The notes under the pieces were generated by a model, which saw nothing but the letters and a program-made list of their open reading frames with translations, was not told the origin of the DNA and did not search any database. Positions 8,640 to 14,808 of a stretch of 22,273 nt of DNA are shown piece by piece. The position numbers and the translations under genes were made by a program. How positions within the stretch are numbered: position 1 is the stretch's first letter; each line of letters starts with the position of its first letter. Origin of the DNA: Patescibacteria group bacterium (lineage in GTDB: Bacteria; Patescibacteriota; Microgenomatia; UBA1400; PJMF01); NCBI GenBank assembly GCA_018813375.1, contig JAHJBU010000096.1, positions 1 to 22,273 on the forward strand, in the 5' to 3' direction.

Positions 8640-8858
8640 TTATTCTTCAGTGCGAATTCTTCGAAGAACCGGCATGCCGGTGCGTTCGGTTTCAATCACT
8701 TCCATGCCCTCAGGCACTGCTTCAAGTGCTTGCTCTGGTCGCACATCTCGAGCAAAATAATAAATTCGTTGTACACGACCATTCTTGAGGGTAACCTCAC
8801 GGGTGTGTAAATAGTAGGTTTGACCCTTACTATTGGTGTAACTGTAGGCATCTGCCAT
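8640..8858 (-). CDS. Small conserved-looking hypothetical protein (72 aa)
   Basis: A 72-residue protein with a strong Shine-Dalgarno site (AAAAAAGGAG, five bases before the ATG), its own perfect -10 box and its own terminator, so I am confident it is a real single-gene unit. It has no signal peptide or membrane helix. The sequence has a beta-rich first half (YSYTNSKGQTYYLHTREVTL, then RIYYFARDVRPEQA) and a VPEGMEVIETERTGMPVLRR second half. From memory, similar 60-70 residue proteins with the NSKGxxYYL and RTGxPxL patterns occur in other Patescibacteria and some Chloroflexi, but I cannot check this and know no function. There are no cysteines or obvious catalytic residues; a small binding protein is possible. 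Confidence 0.8.
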   Translation of the reverse strand: MADAYSYTNSKGQTYYLHTREVTLKNGRVQRIYYFARDVRPEQALEAVPEGMEVIETERTGMPVLRRIRTEE

Positions 8859-8876
8859 AGATACTCCTTTTTTAGT

Positions 8877-8913
8877 TCCCCCGGTGTCTCGGGGATTTGT
8901 TTATACTATTATA
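8877..8913 (-). promoter_or_regulatory. Promoter -10 and 5'-end hairpin of the 72-residue gene
   Basis: The minus strand has a perfect TATAAT (8908-8913); no good -35 sits at 16-18 bases (a TTGATA is 21 bases away). The expected transcript start near 8901 is followed within a few bases by a GC-only hairpin, CCCCG/CGGGG (8890-8894 with 8879-8883) with a 6-base loop. The ribosome site follows the hairpin. No U-run follows, so it is not a terminator. Such a 5'-end stem could protect the mRNA against RNase J. Confidence 0.45.
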
Positions 8914-8953
8914 GACTACCATACCAGACGGGCTTATCAAGAGCAAATCTTAT

Positions 8954-9469
8954 TTATTCCGTCTTTTCTAAAATACCTCTAAGAAGAACTTGTTCCATCA
9001 GATTGTCATCAATCATCTCTTTGCTCACTACTATTTCAAATGGTAAAGTCTCATCAGAGATAGCAGCACTACCAGTGTAACCACCCTTTAACATATCTAA
9101 AGCAAAAGCTTTACGAATAGCTCTGCCACCAACTTCCTTGAGCCAAACTTGATATTGCGCGTCTTGCGTTTCTGGCAGAGAAGTAGTCACACTAAATTTA
9201 ACTTTGTCTTGATCAAACTCATATCTAACCTCACCAATAACAGTTTCATCTTCGCTTTCAAGCTCTAGAGTTTGCACATCCTGAACTCCATTTAACGCTA
9301 TGTTTTGTTCAACACCTGTGAGATCTTCAATTTCTATGCCTTGTGCAAATTCTGAAATTTGACCCAGTTGCTCATTACGGAGACGGTACCAACGCACAGC
9401 TAAAATCATAACTAAAATAATAGCAGCAGTAGGAAATACAAAAGGAAGATATTGCTTGAACCGATTCAT
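8954..9469 (-). CDS. Single-span membrane protein with outside beta domain
   Basis: I start this at MNRFKQYLPFVF (ATG 9469) because AAGGGG lies five bases upstream and the predicted promoter overlaps the other in-frame ATG at 9529. The resulting 171-residue protein has a short Lys/Arg-containing N-terminus and one membrane helix (about 8-28). An acidic extracytoplasmic domain follows. The C-terminal part (LPETQDAQYQVWLKEVGGRA, then SDETLPFEIVVSKE) recalls the outside domain of RskA-type anti-sigma factors, where a YQVWL strand is typical, but the cytoplasmic anti-sigma helix bundle is missing. The similarity is weak and function is unknown. It sits alone with its own promoter between the 72-residue gene and the ferredoxin gene. 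Confidence 0.75.
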   Translation of the reverse strand: MNRFKQYLPFVFPTAAIILVMILAVRWYRLRNEQLGQISEFAQGIEIEDLTGVEQNIALNGVQDVQTLELESEDETVIGEVRYEFDQDKVKFSVTTSLPETQDAQYQVWLKEVGGRAIRKAFALDMLKGGYTGSAAISDETLPFEIVVSKEMIDDNLMEQVLLRGILEKTE

Positions 9470-9518
9470 AAAAGCCCCTTTTAATCTAATTGTTAATGAT
9501 TTGATATGGTCTGATTCA

Positions 9519-9565
9519 ATTCTCTCCAAAAACTTAGCTTTGTCAATGCCCAGTTCGTGCCCAGT
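9519..9565 (-). promoter_or_regulatory. Promoter with tandem 8-bp operator-like repeat
   Basis: The minus strand has a perfect TTGACA (9541-9546) and GAGAAT (9519-9524) with 16-base spacing, reading into the membrane-protein gene. Directly next to the -35 on its upstream side is TGCCCAGT (plus-strand spelling) twice, at 9547-9554 and 9558-9565. The period is 11 bp, one helical turn, as expected for a dimer or tandem regulator site. Confidence 0.5.
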
Positions 9566-9605
9566 GGTTCATTCTTAGCTCATACCCGTTGAAAAAATAA
9601 CTTCA

Positions 9606-9872
9606 CTAATCTGTTGTTTCTGGTGGCCAAACTTGTTTACCACTTTTTGTGTCTGTCACTATGACTGCCATAGTCGGGCAACTTTGGGCAGCTAGCAATT
9701 TAGTCTCATCATCATTGCCGTCTTGAGAAATAATAATCGCTAAATCTTCTTCATCTAAATCAAAAACCTGAGGTGCTATTGCCACACAGCTAGCCGCGCT
9801 AATACATTTATCGCGAATAACTTCAACTTTATATTTGCCGATTTGTTTAATTTGCTTAGTTTGATTTGACAT
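9606..9872 (-). CDS. Single-cluster ferredoxin, three-cysteine [3Fe-4S] type
   Basis: An 88-residue ferredoxin-like electron carrier. The cluster region is CISAASCVAIAPQVFDLDEE, with Cys23 and Cys29, and the last ligand is Cys65 in AAQSCPTMAV. The second cysteine of the usual CxxCxxC motif is Ala26, so only three cysteines bind iron. That is characteristic of [3Fe-4S] ferredoxins such as those serving P450 systems; an [4Fe-4S] cluster with a non-Cys ligand is also possible. It begins one base after the reductase stop, so the two are translationally coupled and the reductase is its likely partner. No clear ribosome site precedes it. The Suf system encoded nearby would supply the cluster. Confidence 0.88.
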   Translation of the reverse strand: MSNQTKQIKQIGKYKVEVIRDKCISAASCVAIAPQVFDLDEEDLAIIISQDGNDDETKLLAAQSCPTMAVIVTDTKSGKQVWPPETTD

Positions 9873-9873
9873 A

Positions 9874-10584
9874 TTAATAAAACTTTTCTGTAAATATTAA
9901 TTCTTTATTTACTCCTTGTTCAGTTATTAATGTAATTGTATCGCTAATCATAGTTTGATTGCCACATAAAAAATAAGCTGCATTAACTGGACGCTCATGA
10001 ATACTTAAACAATCTGTGACATGCCCCCGACAGAGAGTCCAAGCAGTAGGAGCCTGAGATAAAACGGGATGAAAATGGAAATTAGTAAAAGCTCCATCTA
10101 GTTCTTGCCACTGCTCTAACCAAAATAAATCTTCTGGCCGGCGCATGCCCCAATGAAGGGTAATCTGGCGCGGATCTTGTTTGTTACGTAATTGATCTTC
10201 AATTATTGATTTAAAAGGAGCTATGCCAGAACCAGTGACCACAAAAACTAGATGATCAACTGTTAAGTTTTCAGGCACAATAAATTGTCCCATTGGGGCT
10301 AAGGCTTCAATTTCCATACCAAACTCAAGATTCTGAAAAAATTGAACTCCCAGACCACCAGGTAAAAAATCTACTAATAAATCAAGTTGATGATCTATGT
10401 CTGGAGTAGAACAAATAGAATAAGAACGTCGCTCTCCTTGCTTAGAAACTTTAAGCGAAACATATTGTCCTGCCCGGAATTCTAAGCGGTGGGGCTTTAT
10501 TAACTCAAAACTAAACTGGGTAAATCTATCATTATGCTGGAGTTTCTCTTCTAGGCAAGCGGTGTAGGTTTGAGGTGGAGTCAT
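9874..10584 (-). CDS. Ferredoxin-NAD(P)H reductase family flavoprotein
   Basis: A 236-residue FNR-family oxidoreductase. The FAD-binding barrel contains FRAGQYVSLKV and the RRSYSICS motif (RxYS, about 52-59). The nucleotide-binding half contains VVTGSGIAPFKSI (about 116-127), LHWGMRRPEDLFW and YFLCGNQTMI. It ends in an aromatic residue (FTEKFY), as many reductases do. It should move electrons between NAD(P)H and an iron-sulfur protein; the ferredoxin gene starts one base later. There is no fused 2Fe-2S domain. It follows the NTPase gene by 21 bases and is probably co-transcribed with it. Whether it uses NADH or NADPH cannot be told. Confidence 0.9.
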   Translation of the reverse strand: MTPPQTYTACLEEKLQHNDRFTQFSFELIKPHRLEFRAGQYVSLKVSKQGERRSYSICSTPDIDHQLDLLVDFLPGGLGVQFFQNLEFGMEIEALAPMGQFIVPENLTVDHLVFVVTGSGIAPFKSIIEDQLRNKQDPRQITLHWGMRRPEDLFWLEQWQELDGAFTNFHFHPVLSQAPTAWTLCRGHVTDCLSIHERPVNAAYFLCGNQTMISDTITLITEQGVNKELIFTEKFY

Positions 10585-10605
10585 GATGCTAAATCATAAC
10601 ACAAT

Positions 10606-11154
10606 TTATAACTTTTTTTCCCACTCCCGCCCGTACCACAGCCCCAGCGCCATTTTAACAATCCCTGTATATTCTTCTGTTCTGTCTACAAAACCCTCAG
10701 TAATCACCCCAATCATGCCTTGTTTGCTACGGATATCTTCTTCGCCCACCACTTGTGCAATAATTGGCCCCATTTCTCCGCCATTTTTGATACGATCAGC
10801 AACTATCTTAGGCACGCGAAAACGTGCCCCATTAGCATGATAAAAAATACCATTGTTATCAATCACTACAGCCCAAACCGTAGTCCACATCAGATCATCT
10901 TGATCATAAAAAATTCCACCTTCAAGACCGACCCCTAAAAAATCTTTTTTTATGCCCTCTTTTTTGGCAATATTTAAAACCGCTTTAGCTCTATTTTCTG
11001 CCCCCTTTTTAGTCACTAAATCACCAATAGGTTGTTCTGGAATCCCGCTCTTTGTGCTAAAACCTTTTACAATTACCTCTGGCCAGGTTTCACTGGCAGC
11101 GTTGATAACCGAATTAACTTTTACTGGATTTGTAGAGCCAACGTAAATCTGCAT
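10606..11154 (-). CDS. DUF84/YjjX-type inosine/xanthosine triphosphatase
   Basis: A 182-residue protein matching the non-canonical purine NTP phosphatase family (E. coli YjjX). These enzymes remove ITP and XTP, which arise from oxidative deamination. Family marks are the N-terminal GSTNPVKVNSV (6-16), SGIPEQPIGD, KKGAENRAKAVLN and GVGLEGGIF, and FRVPKIVADRI. The length is normal. It heads a short string with the ferredoxin reductase and ferredoxin. There is no good ribosome site before the ATG. A possible -10 TAGAAT lies about 40 bases upstream but with a poor -35. Its grouping with redox genes would fit a nucleotide-pool repair role, which is inference. Confidence 0.88.
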   Translation of the reverse strand: MQIYVGSTNPVKVNSVINAASETWPEVIVKGFSTKSGIPEQPIGDLVTKKGAENRAKAVLNIAKKEGIKKDFLGVGLEGGIFYDQDDLMWTTVWAVVIDNNGIFYHANGARFRVPKIVADRIKNGGEMGPIIAQVVGEEDIRSKQGMIGVITEGFVDRTEEYTGIVKMALGLWYGREWEKKL

Positions 11155-11302
11155 AAAATAAACTTGTTTTACTCTAACTACTATTCTAGTTACCCCGACT
11201 TAGGTCACACCAAAAACTTTCTCCATGGGTATGCTAGGTGTTTCTTTAGTATACATTCTAGTAATTTTAAATATTGGTTGCATTTGATAATATTGTTTTG
11301 TT

Positions 11303-11773
11303 GTGTCTGATAAAATTTTAAAAAAACTTTTTCAAAATCATATTGAAGGTACGAAAGCTAAAGAAATCGTAACCAATGTTGAAGTCCTGGTGTGTTATCT
11401 AACCTCTGATGTAAAAATGGCTGGAAATTTTACTTCATTAAAAGTTTATGCCAATACAAGAATGTTAAAACATCTTTATGATAAAAAACCTGCTGAGGAA
11501 TTTTATTTTATATTACAGAACTTAGATAAAATTGCCAGTCATCCAGATCATTTATATCGAAATCTAAGTTCAAAAAGAGGAGATATTGGATTATTAAAAA
11601 AAATTGATGGCGAGTTTTATTTTTGTAGTTTAGAAAAATCAAGCCAAAAAGAAAAATTAAAAAATAGCAATCACGTTTCAACTTGTTTTAGATTAAGAAA
11701 GAAAAAGAAAAATAATTATCTAAAAAATTATAAACTGTTGTGGAGCTGGAAGGGCGACTTGCCTTCATCGTAA
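11303..11773 (+). CDS. Possible stand-alone PBECR-like nuclease
   Basis: A 156-residue, very lysine-rich protein starting at GTG, the only possible start after an in-frame stop at 11288. No ribosome site is visible. The conserved-looking core is MLKHLYDKKPAEEFYFI (54-70), then HPDHLYRN (80-87), KRGD (91-94), FYFCSLE, STCFRLR (126-132) and the C-terminal NYKLLWSWKGDLPSS. This pattern of His, Lys/Arg and a late Thr-x-x-Arg strand followed by LLWSWK recalls the phage Barnase-EndoU-ColicinE5-RelE-like (PBECR) nuclease group. I make this match from memory and hold it loosely. It is the only complete plus-strand gene, is more AT-rich than its neighbours and has no antitoxin-like partner, all of which fit acquisition by transfer. 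The last codons lie inside a predicted hairpin region. Confidence 0.6.
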   Translation: MSDKILKKLFQNHIEGTKAKEIVTNVEVLVCYLTSDVKMAGNFTSLKVYANTRMLKHLYDKKPAEEFYFILQNLDKIASHPDHLYRNLSSKRGDIGLLKKIDGEFYFCSLEKSSQKEKLKNSNHVSTCFRLRKKKKNNYLKNYKLLWSWKGDLPSS

Positions 11774-11849
11774 TGCTTTCGATACTTTGTAAAAACAAAG
11801 TCTACTCGCATCCCGCAGTAGAGCCTTTCTGCATTTCAACCCCACAGCA
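11736..11849 (+). other. Hairpin-rich structured region over the 3' end of the PBECR-like gene
   Basis: An outer helix, 11736-11743 with 11842-11849 (8 pairs, one G.U), encloses four hairpins. These are GAAGG/CCTTC (11749-11766), ATCG/CGAT (11768-11784), ACTTTGT/ACAAAGT with an AAAA loop (11784-11801), and CTACT/AGTAG (11802-11821). The G.U pair exists only in a plus-strand RNA. No U-run follows, so it is not an ordinary terminator. It could be a structured 3' UTR, a small RNA or the remnant of a longer gene. Confidence 0.4.
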
Positions 11850-11860
11850 ATTTATAAATG

Positions 11861-11912
11861 TTAATTTTAGTTAACCAAAATTAATTATAACAATCAATTC
11901 TATCTTTGTCTA
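11861..11912 (-). promoter_or_regulatory. Leftward promoter facing the PBECR-like gene, with AT-rich dyad
   Basis: The minus strand has TAGACA (11907-11912) and a perfect TATAAT (11884-11889) with ideal 17-base spacing. It would start transcription near 11877 into the structured region, antisense to the PBECR-like gene. TTAATTTT/AAAATTAA (11861-11868 with 11877-11884) forms an 8-bp all-AT dyad over the start site. A 10-bp direct repeat, ATCAAAATAC, lies just upstream at 11912-11931. Confidence 0.4.
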
Positions 11913-11940
11913 TCAAAATACATCAAAATACATTACCTAT

Positions 11941-12315
11941 TTATGAATAGACTGCTTTCTGGATCGCTATTAACCCCACCATCATACATTTTTCTCTTGA
12001 AGGAGTAATTTCTTCTATTCCCAGCATTTGTTTTAAATCATCAGGACCAAGCTGATTAATTTCAGCTAAACTCATTCCCTTTACCCTTGCAGACAAAAAA
12101 CTCATACTCGCCATGCTAACTACACAACCGTTGCCTTCCCAGCCAATATCTAAAATTTTCTTTTTTTCTTTATCTAGTTTCACATAAACCTCTACACTAT
12201 CTCCGCAAGAAGGATTTACCTGACTTTGAGTAATATTAGTCCCACCTAGGGGACCATAATTTTGGGGGTGCCTAGCTTCAGTAACAATGGCTTCTCGATA
12301 AAAATCATCTGTCAT
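11941..12315 (-). CDS. sufU: SufU/IscU-type Fe-S scaffold or sulfur-transfer protein
   Basis: A 124-residue U-type protein. The three ligand cysteines are Cys37 in NPSCGDSVEVYV (with Asp39), Cys64 in GNGCVVSMASMS and Cys110 in REKCMMVGL. An insertion of about 18 residues between the second and third Cys (ARVKGMSLAEINQL...) is typical of SufU rather than IscU. In Gram-positive bacteria SufU takes persulfide sulfur from SufS through a zinc site. Its start overlaps the sufS stop in an ATGA, so the pair is made together. It is the last gene of the suf operon. Confidence 0.93.
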   Translation of the reverse strand: MTDDFYREAIVTEARHPQNYGPLGGTNITQSQVNPSCGDSVEVYVKLDKEKKKILDIGWEGNGCVVSMASMSFLSARVKGMSLAEINQLGPDDLKQMLGIEEITPSREKCMMVGLIAIQKAVYS

Positions 12316-13583
12316 GATTTAAAAACTTGTTTGATTTTTTCTAATCCCTTAATCAAAGCATCAATGTCGCTTTTAGAAGTATAAACTGAAAAACTAGCTC
12401 TAGTGGTAGCTGGCCAACCAAAATAATTATGCAGTGGCATGGTGCAGTGATGGCCAGAGCGAACTGCCACTCCCTGGCTATCTAAAATTTGTGACACATC
12501 ATGCGCATGAACAGCTTGATATAAAAATGCCACCGAGCCTAAACGATCTAGTAATTGCCCTGCTTTGGGTTTAGTAGGACCAATAATTTTTATTTCTGGA
12601 ATTTGTGTAAGTTTTTCTAAAGTGTAAAACACGAGCTCTCTGTCATGTTGCTCAACTTTTCTCATATCTAGTTTTCTTAGATACTCACAGGCCGCAGCTA
12701 ACCCCACAACTGACGCCACATCAGGGGTACCAGCAATAAAACGCTCGGCTAAATCAGGATTAAACTCAGTTTCTTCTGGCAAAACTGAAAAAATCATCCC
12801 TCCTCCAAAAAGCCAAGGACGCATTTCACCAGATTCTAATAATTCTTTTTTAACCAATAATCCACCAACACCCATCGGGGCTAACATTTTATGACCACTA
12901 AAAGCATAAAAGTCCACATCTAATTGGTGAAAGTCAATTTTCATGTGCGGAGCTGATTGAGCACCATCAAGTAAAAACCTAATTGGTGTTTCTTTTTGGT
13001 GGCTAGCAATTAACTTGCTAATTTTTTTAATGGGATTAACTGTGCCAGTGGCATTAGAGACATGAACTAAAGCTACTAAACGAACTGGGAGGTTTTTTAA
13101 TTTATCTTCCAGCTCATCAAGCTTAAGCCTACCTTGTTCATCAACCCCAATAAACTCCAATTTTGCACCAGTTCTTTTAGCTACTTCCTGCCAGACAACA
13201 AAATTAGCATGGTGCTCCATAAAGCTAGTAACAATTACATCGCCTTCTTTAAGATGATTGTCTGCCCAGCCATAGGCTACCCCATTTATGGCTTCAGTAG
13301 TATTGCGAGCAATGATTAGCTCCTCAGGATCAGCTACAAAAAATTTAGCAATAGTATGACGACTTTCTTCAAAAATATTAGTGCTCTCATCAGAAAGCTG
13401 ATGTGCACCGCGGTGGACATTGGAATTATGTTGAGAATAATAATTAGAAATTGCTTCAATCACCTCTTGAGGTTTTTGAGAAGTAGCTGCATTATCCAAA
13501 TAAATTAAAGGCTTGTCATTAACGCGACGCGATAAAATTGGAAATTGAGACTTCAGCATTTGTGAACCAAGCATAGTAATCAT
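12312..13583 (-). CDS. sufS: Cysteine desulfurase SufS
   Basis: A PLP enzyme that removes sulfur from cysteine for Fe-S cluster assembly. Visible residues are YLDNAATSQKP (28-38), the stacking His in MEHHANFVVW (His124), LLDGAQS (Asp206), the PLP lysine in SGHKMLAPMGVGG (Lys232) and the persulfide-forming Cys380 in RSGHHCTMPLH. The RSGHHC loop places it in the group II SufS/CsdA class. The start is uncertain: ATG at 13583, or an in-frame ATG at 13559 (MLKSQFPIL), which is the usual N-terminus; neither has a good ribosome site. It begins nine bases after the PIN toxin gene, so it may be read from the toxin-antitoxin promoter as well as from the suf promoter. Confidence 0.95.
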   Translation of the reverse strand: MITMLGSQMLKSQFPILSRRVNDKPLIYLDNAATSQKPQEVIEAISNYYSQHNSNVHRGAHQLSDESTNIFEESRHTIAKFFVADPEELIIARNTTEAINGVAYGWADNHLKEGDVIVTSFMEHHANFVVWQEVAKRTGAKLEFIGVDEQGRLKLDELEDKLKNLPVRLVALVHVSNATGTVNPIKKISKLIASHQKETPIRFLLDGAQSAPHMKIDFHQLDVDFYAFSGHKMLAPMGVGGLLVKKELLESGEMRPWLFGGGMIFSVLPEETEFNPDLAERFIAGTPDVASVVGLAAACEYLRKLDMRKVEQHDRELVFYTLEKLTQIPEIKIIGPTKPKAGQLLDRLGSVAFLYQAVHAHDVSQILDSQGVAVRSGHHCTMPLHNYFGWPATTRASFSVYTSKSDIDALIKGLEKIKQVFKS

Positions 13584-13592
13584 TCTACCACT

Positions 13593-13970
13593 TCAAAAAC
13601 TTTTCAATTTAATAGATAGAGCTAGATAATCTTTAGTGTTATTTGTCAGCAGTACTGATTTAGTCTTAAAAACAGTAGCTGCCACAATACAATCTAGTAA
13701 AAAAACTTTTTTCTTTTTCAAAGTTTGATACCTTATTTGCGCAGCTTTCTCAGCCAACATAAAATCTAAATCCACTAACTGGCTAAATTCCAACAATGCA
13801 TTTAAAGAACGCTTTTCTTCATGATTAACTTTAGTTAAAACTTCAGCAACTACTATTGTGGGAATAAAAATTTGATTTTTACCAATAATTTTCTTAAGAA
13901 ATATATGCTCAGGGTTATTTTTGTGAAAAGCTCTAATAATAAAATTTGAATCCAGCACATAGCTAATCAT
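13593..13970 (-). CDS. vapC: PIN-domain ribonuclease toxin (VapC-like)
   Basis: I start this at MISYVLDSNF (ATG 13970), the usual PIN start, rather than at the ATG 54 bases upstream, which would overlap most of the antitoxin tail. The 125-residue protein keeps the acidic residues of the PIN site: Asp7 (YVLDSN), Glu43 (VVAEVL), Asp93 (FLLDCIVAATV) and Asp114 (LLTNNTKDY). PIN toxins of this type cut RNA, often tRNA, using magnesium. The start overlaps the antitoxin stop by eight bases, so the pair is coupled. It looks intact, so it is probably a working toxin, sitting inside the suf operon just before sufS. Confidence 0.85.
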   Translation of the reverse strand: MISYVLDSNFIIRAFHKNNPEHIFLKKIIGKNQIFIPTIVVAEVLTKVNHEEKRSLNALLEFSQLVDLDFMLAEKAAQIRYQTLKKKKVFLLDCIVAATVFKTKSVLLTNNTKDYLALSIKLKSF

Positions 13971-14253
13971 AATGCTCTCTCTTTTCGCGACGAAGATTGC
14001 GTTGCCATTTAACCAATTCGTCACGAGAAGGAGCAGGACTAGATATACCTTCTGAGAGTACTTGAATAGCGTATTGTCTTTTTTTCATTTTATCTTCTTC
14101 TGATTGCCAATATTTAGTAATAATTTTTCTAATTAATCCAGCTAAACTTAAATTAGCTTTTTCTTTCATTAATTTGCTATACATCGAATTTGATAAAGAA
14201 ATTTGTGTTCGATGAGAGTAATCCTGATCCTGCAAAACTTGGGTCAATGTCAT
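13963..14253 (-). CDS. Antitoxin partner of the PIN toxin, ribbon-helix-helix type
   Basis: A 96-residue protein directly before the PIN toxin. HRTQISLSNSMYSKLMKEK (14-32) reads as the strand and first helix of a ribbon-helix-helix DNA-binding domain, and LSLAGLIRKIITKYW (35-49) as the second helix. The basic and charged C-terminal part (VLSEGISSPAPSRDELVKWQ, then an Arg/Lys-rich end) is probably the segment that blocks the toxin. The promoter is strong and the ATG lies only about five bases after the expected transcript start, so the message is nearly leaderless. Two direct repeats at the promoter are the likely autoregulatory operator. Confidence 0.75.
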   Translation of the reverse strand: MTLTQVLQDQDYSHRTQISLSNSMYSKLMKEKANLSLAGLIRKIITKYWQSEEDKMKKRQYAIQVLSEGISSPAPSRDELVKWQRNLRREKREHYD

Positions 14254-14255
14254 AT

Positions 14256-14293
14256 TATGATGTAAGTATATGATGTAAGAAAAACTGTGTCAA
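14256..14293 (-). promoter_or_regulatory. Toxin-antitoxin promoter with 11-bp direct-repeat operator
   Basis: On the minus strand, a perfect TTGACA (14288-14293) and TATACT (14265-14270) have ideal 17-base spacing. TATGATGTAAG (plus-strand spelling) occurs twice, at 14256-14266 and 14269-14279, with a 13-bp period. The copies flank and enter the -10 box. A bound antitoxin would block RNA polymerase. Confidence 0.7.
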
Positions 14294-14325
14294 TAGTTAA
14301 TTTATCAACTGTTAGCGCAACATAA

Positions 14326-14808
14326 TTAACGCAAAAACCCATCTACAATTAATTCTTCAGCTTTTTTCTTACTTAAGCCCCTGCTCATTAAATAAAATAA
14401 ATTCTCTTCTGAAATATTGCTAATAGTAGCTGCATGCGAGCACTTCACATCATCTGTTAAAATTTCTAGATTTGGGGTAACTTCCCCGTAAGCTTGATCT
14501 GATAAAAGCAAAATTCGCTCAGTTAAAAAAGAATTACTTTGACCACAATTTTTATCAATAATAATTCGCCCTTTAAATTTCAGTTGGCTTTTATCTCGCG
14601 CTACACCTTTTAGGGTAGTGGTCGCCTGAGTACTAGAGGCCCTGTGATGAATAATTACCTCCACTTCCATCAGCTCTTCGTCTTTAGTTTCAAATATTCC
14701 CACAATCTCTACCTCCTCGCCCTCATGAGTGAGTTCGATAACATGTTTGCCTGGTTTTTTAAGCTCAATCACATGTTTGCCTGGTTTCTTTAATTCAATT
14801 TTTCTCAT
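14326..14808 (-). CDS. sufD: Short SufD-like subunit
   Basis: A 160-residue SufB/SufD-family protein, under half the usual SufD length. It keeps only the C-terminal part of the right-handed beta helix and the end helices. DDVKCSHAATISNISEENLFYLMSRGLSKKKAEELIVDGF matches the family end, split here as VKCSHAATISNISEEN and LFYLMSRGLSKKKAEEL. The conserved His of the CSHAAT motif, needed by SufD at the SufB-SufD interface, is present. The N-terminus has a fresh-looking duplication, IELKKPGKHV twice. The gene starts in an ATGA overlap with sufB and is followed by the toxin-antitoxin promoter. It should form the SufBC2D scaffold with SufB and SufC. Confidence 0.85.
   Translation of the reverse strand: MRKIELKKPGKHVIELKKPGKHVIELTHEGEEVEIVGIFETKDEELMEVEVIIHHRASSTQATTTLKGVARDKSQLKFKGRIIIDKNCGQSNSFLTERILLLSDQAYGEVTPNLEILTDDVKCSHAATISNISEENLFYLMSRGLSKKKAEELIVDGFLR
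14733..14792. repeat. 30-bp tandem duplication inside sufD
   Basis: Two neighbouring 30-bp units share the block ACATGTTTGCCTGGTTT at 14741 and 14771. They encode IELKKPGKHV twice at the SufD N-terminus. The unit is a multiple of three, so the frame is kept. Confidence 0.85.

Noticed and set aside
9470..9529. Longer N-terminus for the membrane protein, from ATG 9529
   Set aside because: It would overlap the predicted -10 box, while ATG 9469 has AAGGGG five bases upstream and gives a normal start to the membrane helix.
11912..11931. Two copies of ATCAAAATAC as a mobile-element mark
   Set aside because: Only two short AT-rich copies without terminal repeats or a transposase; kept only as a note next to the leftward promoter.
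13971..14024. Longer N-terminus for the PIN toxin
   Set aside because: PIN domains begin at the strand containing YVLDSN; the extension only overlaps the antitoxin tail.
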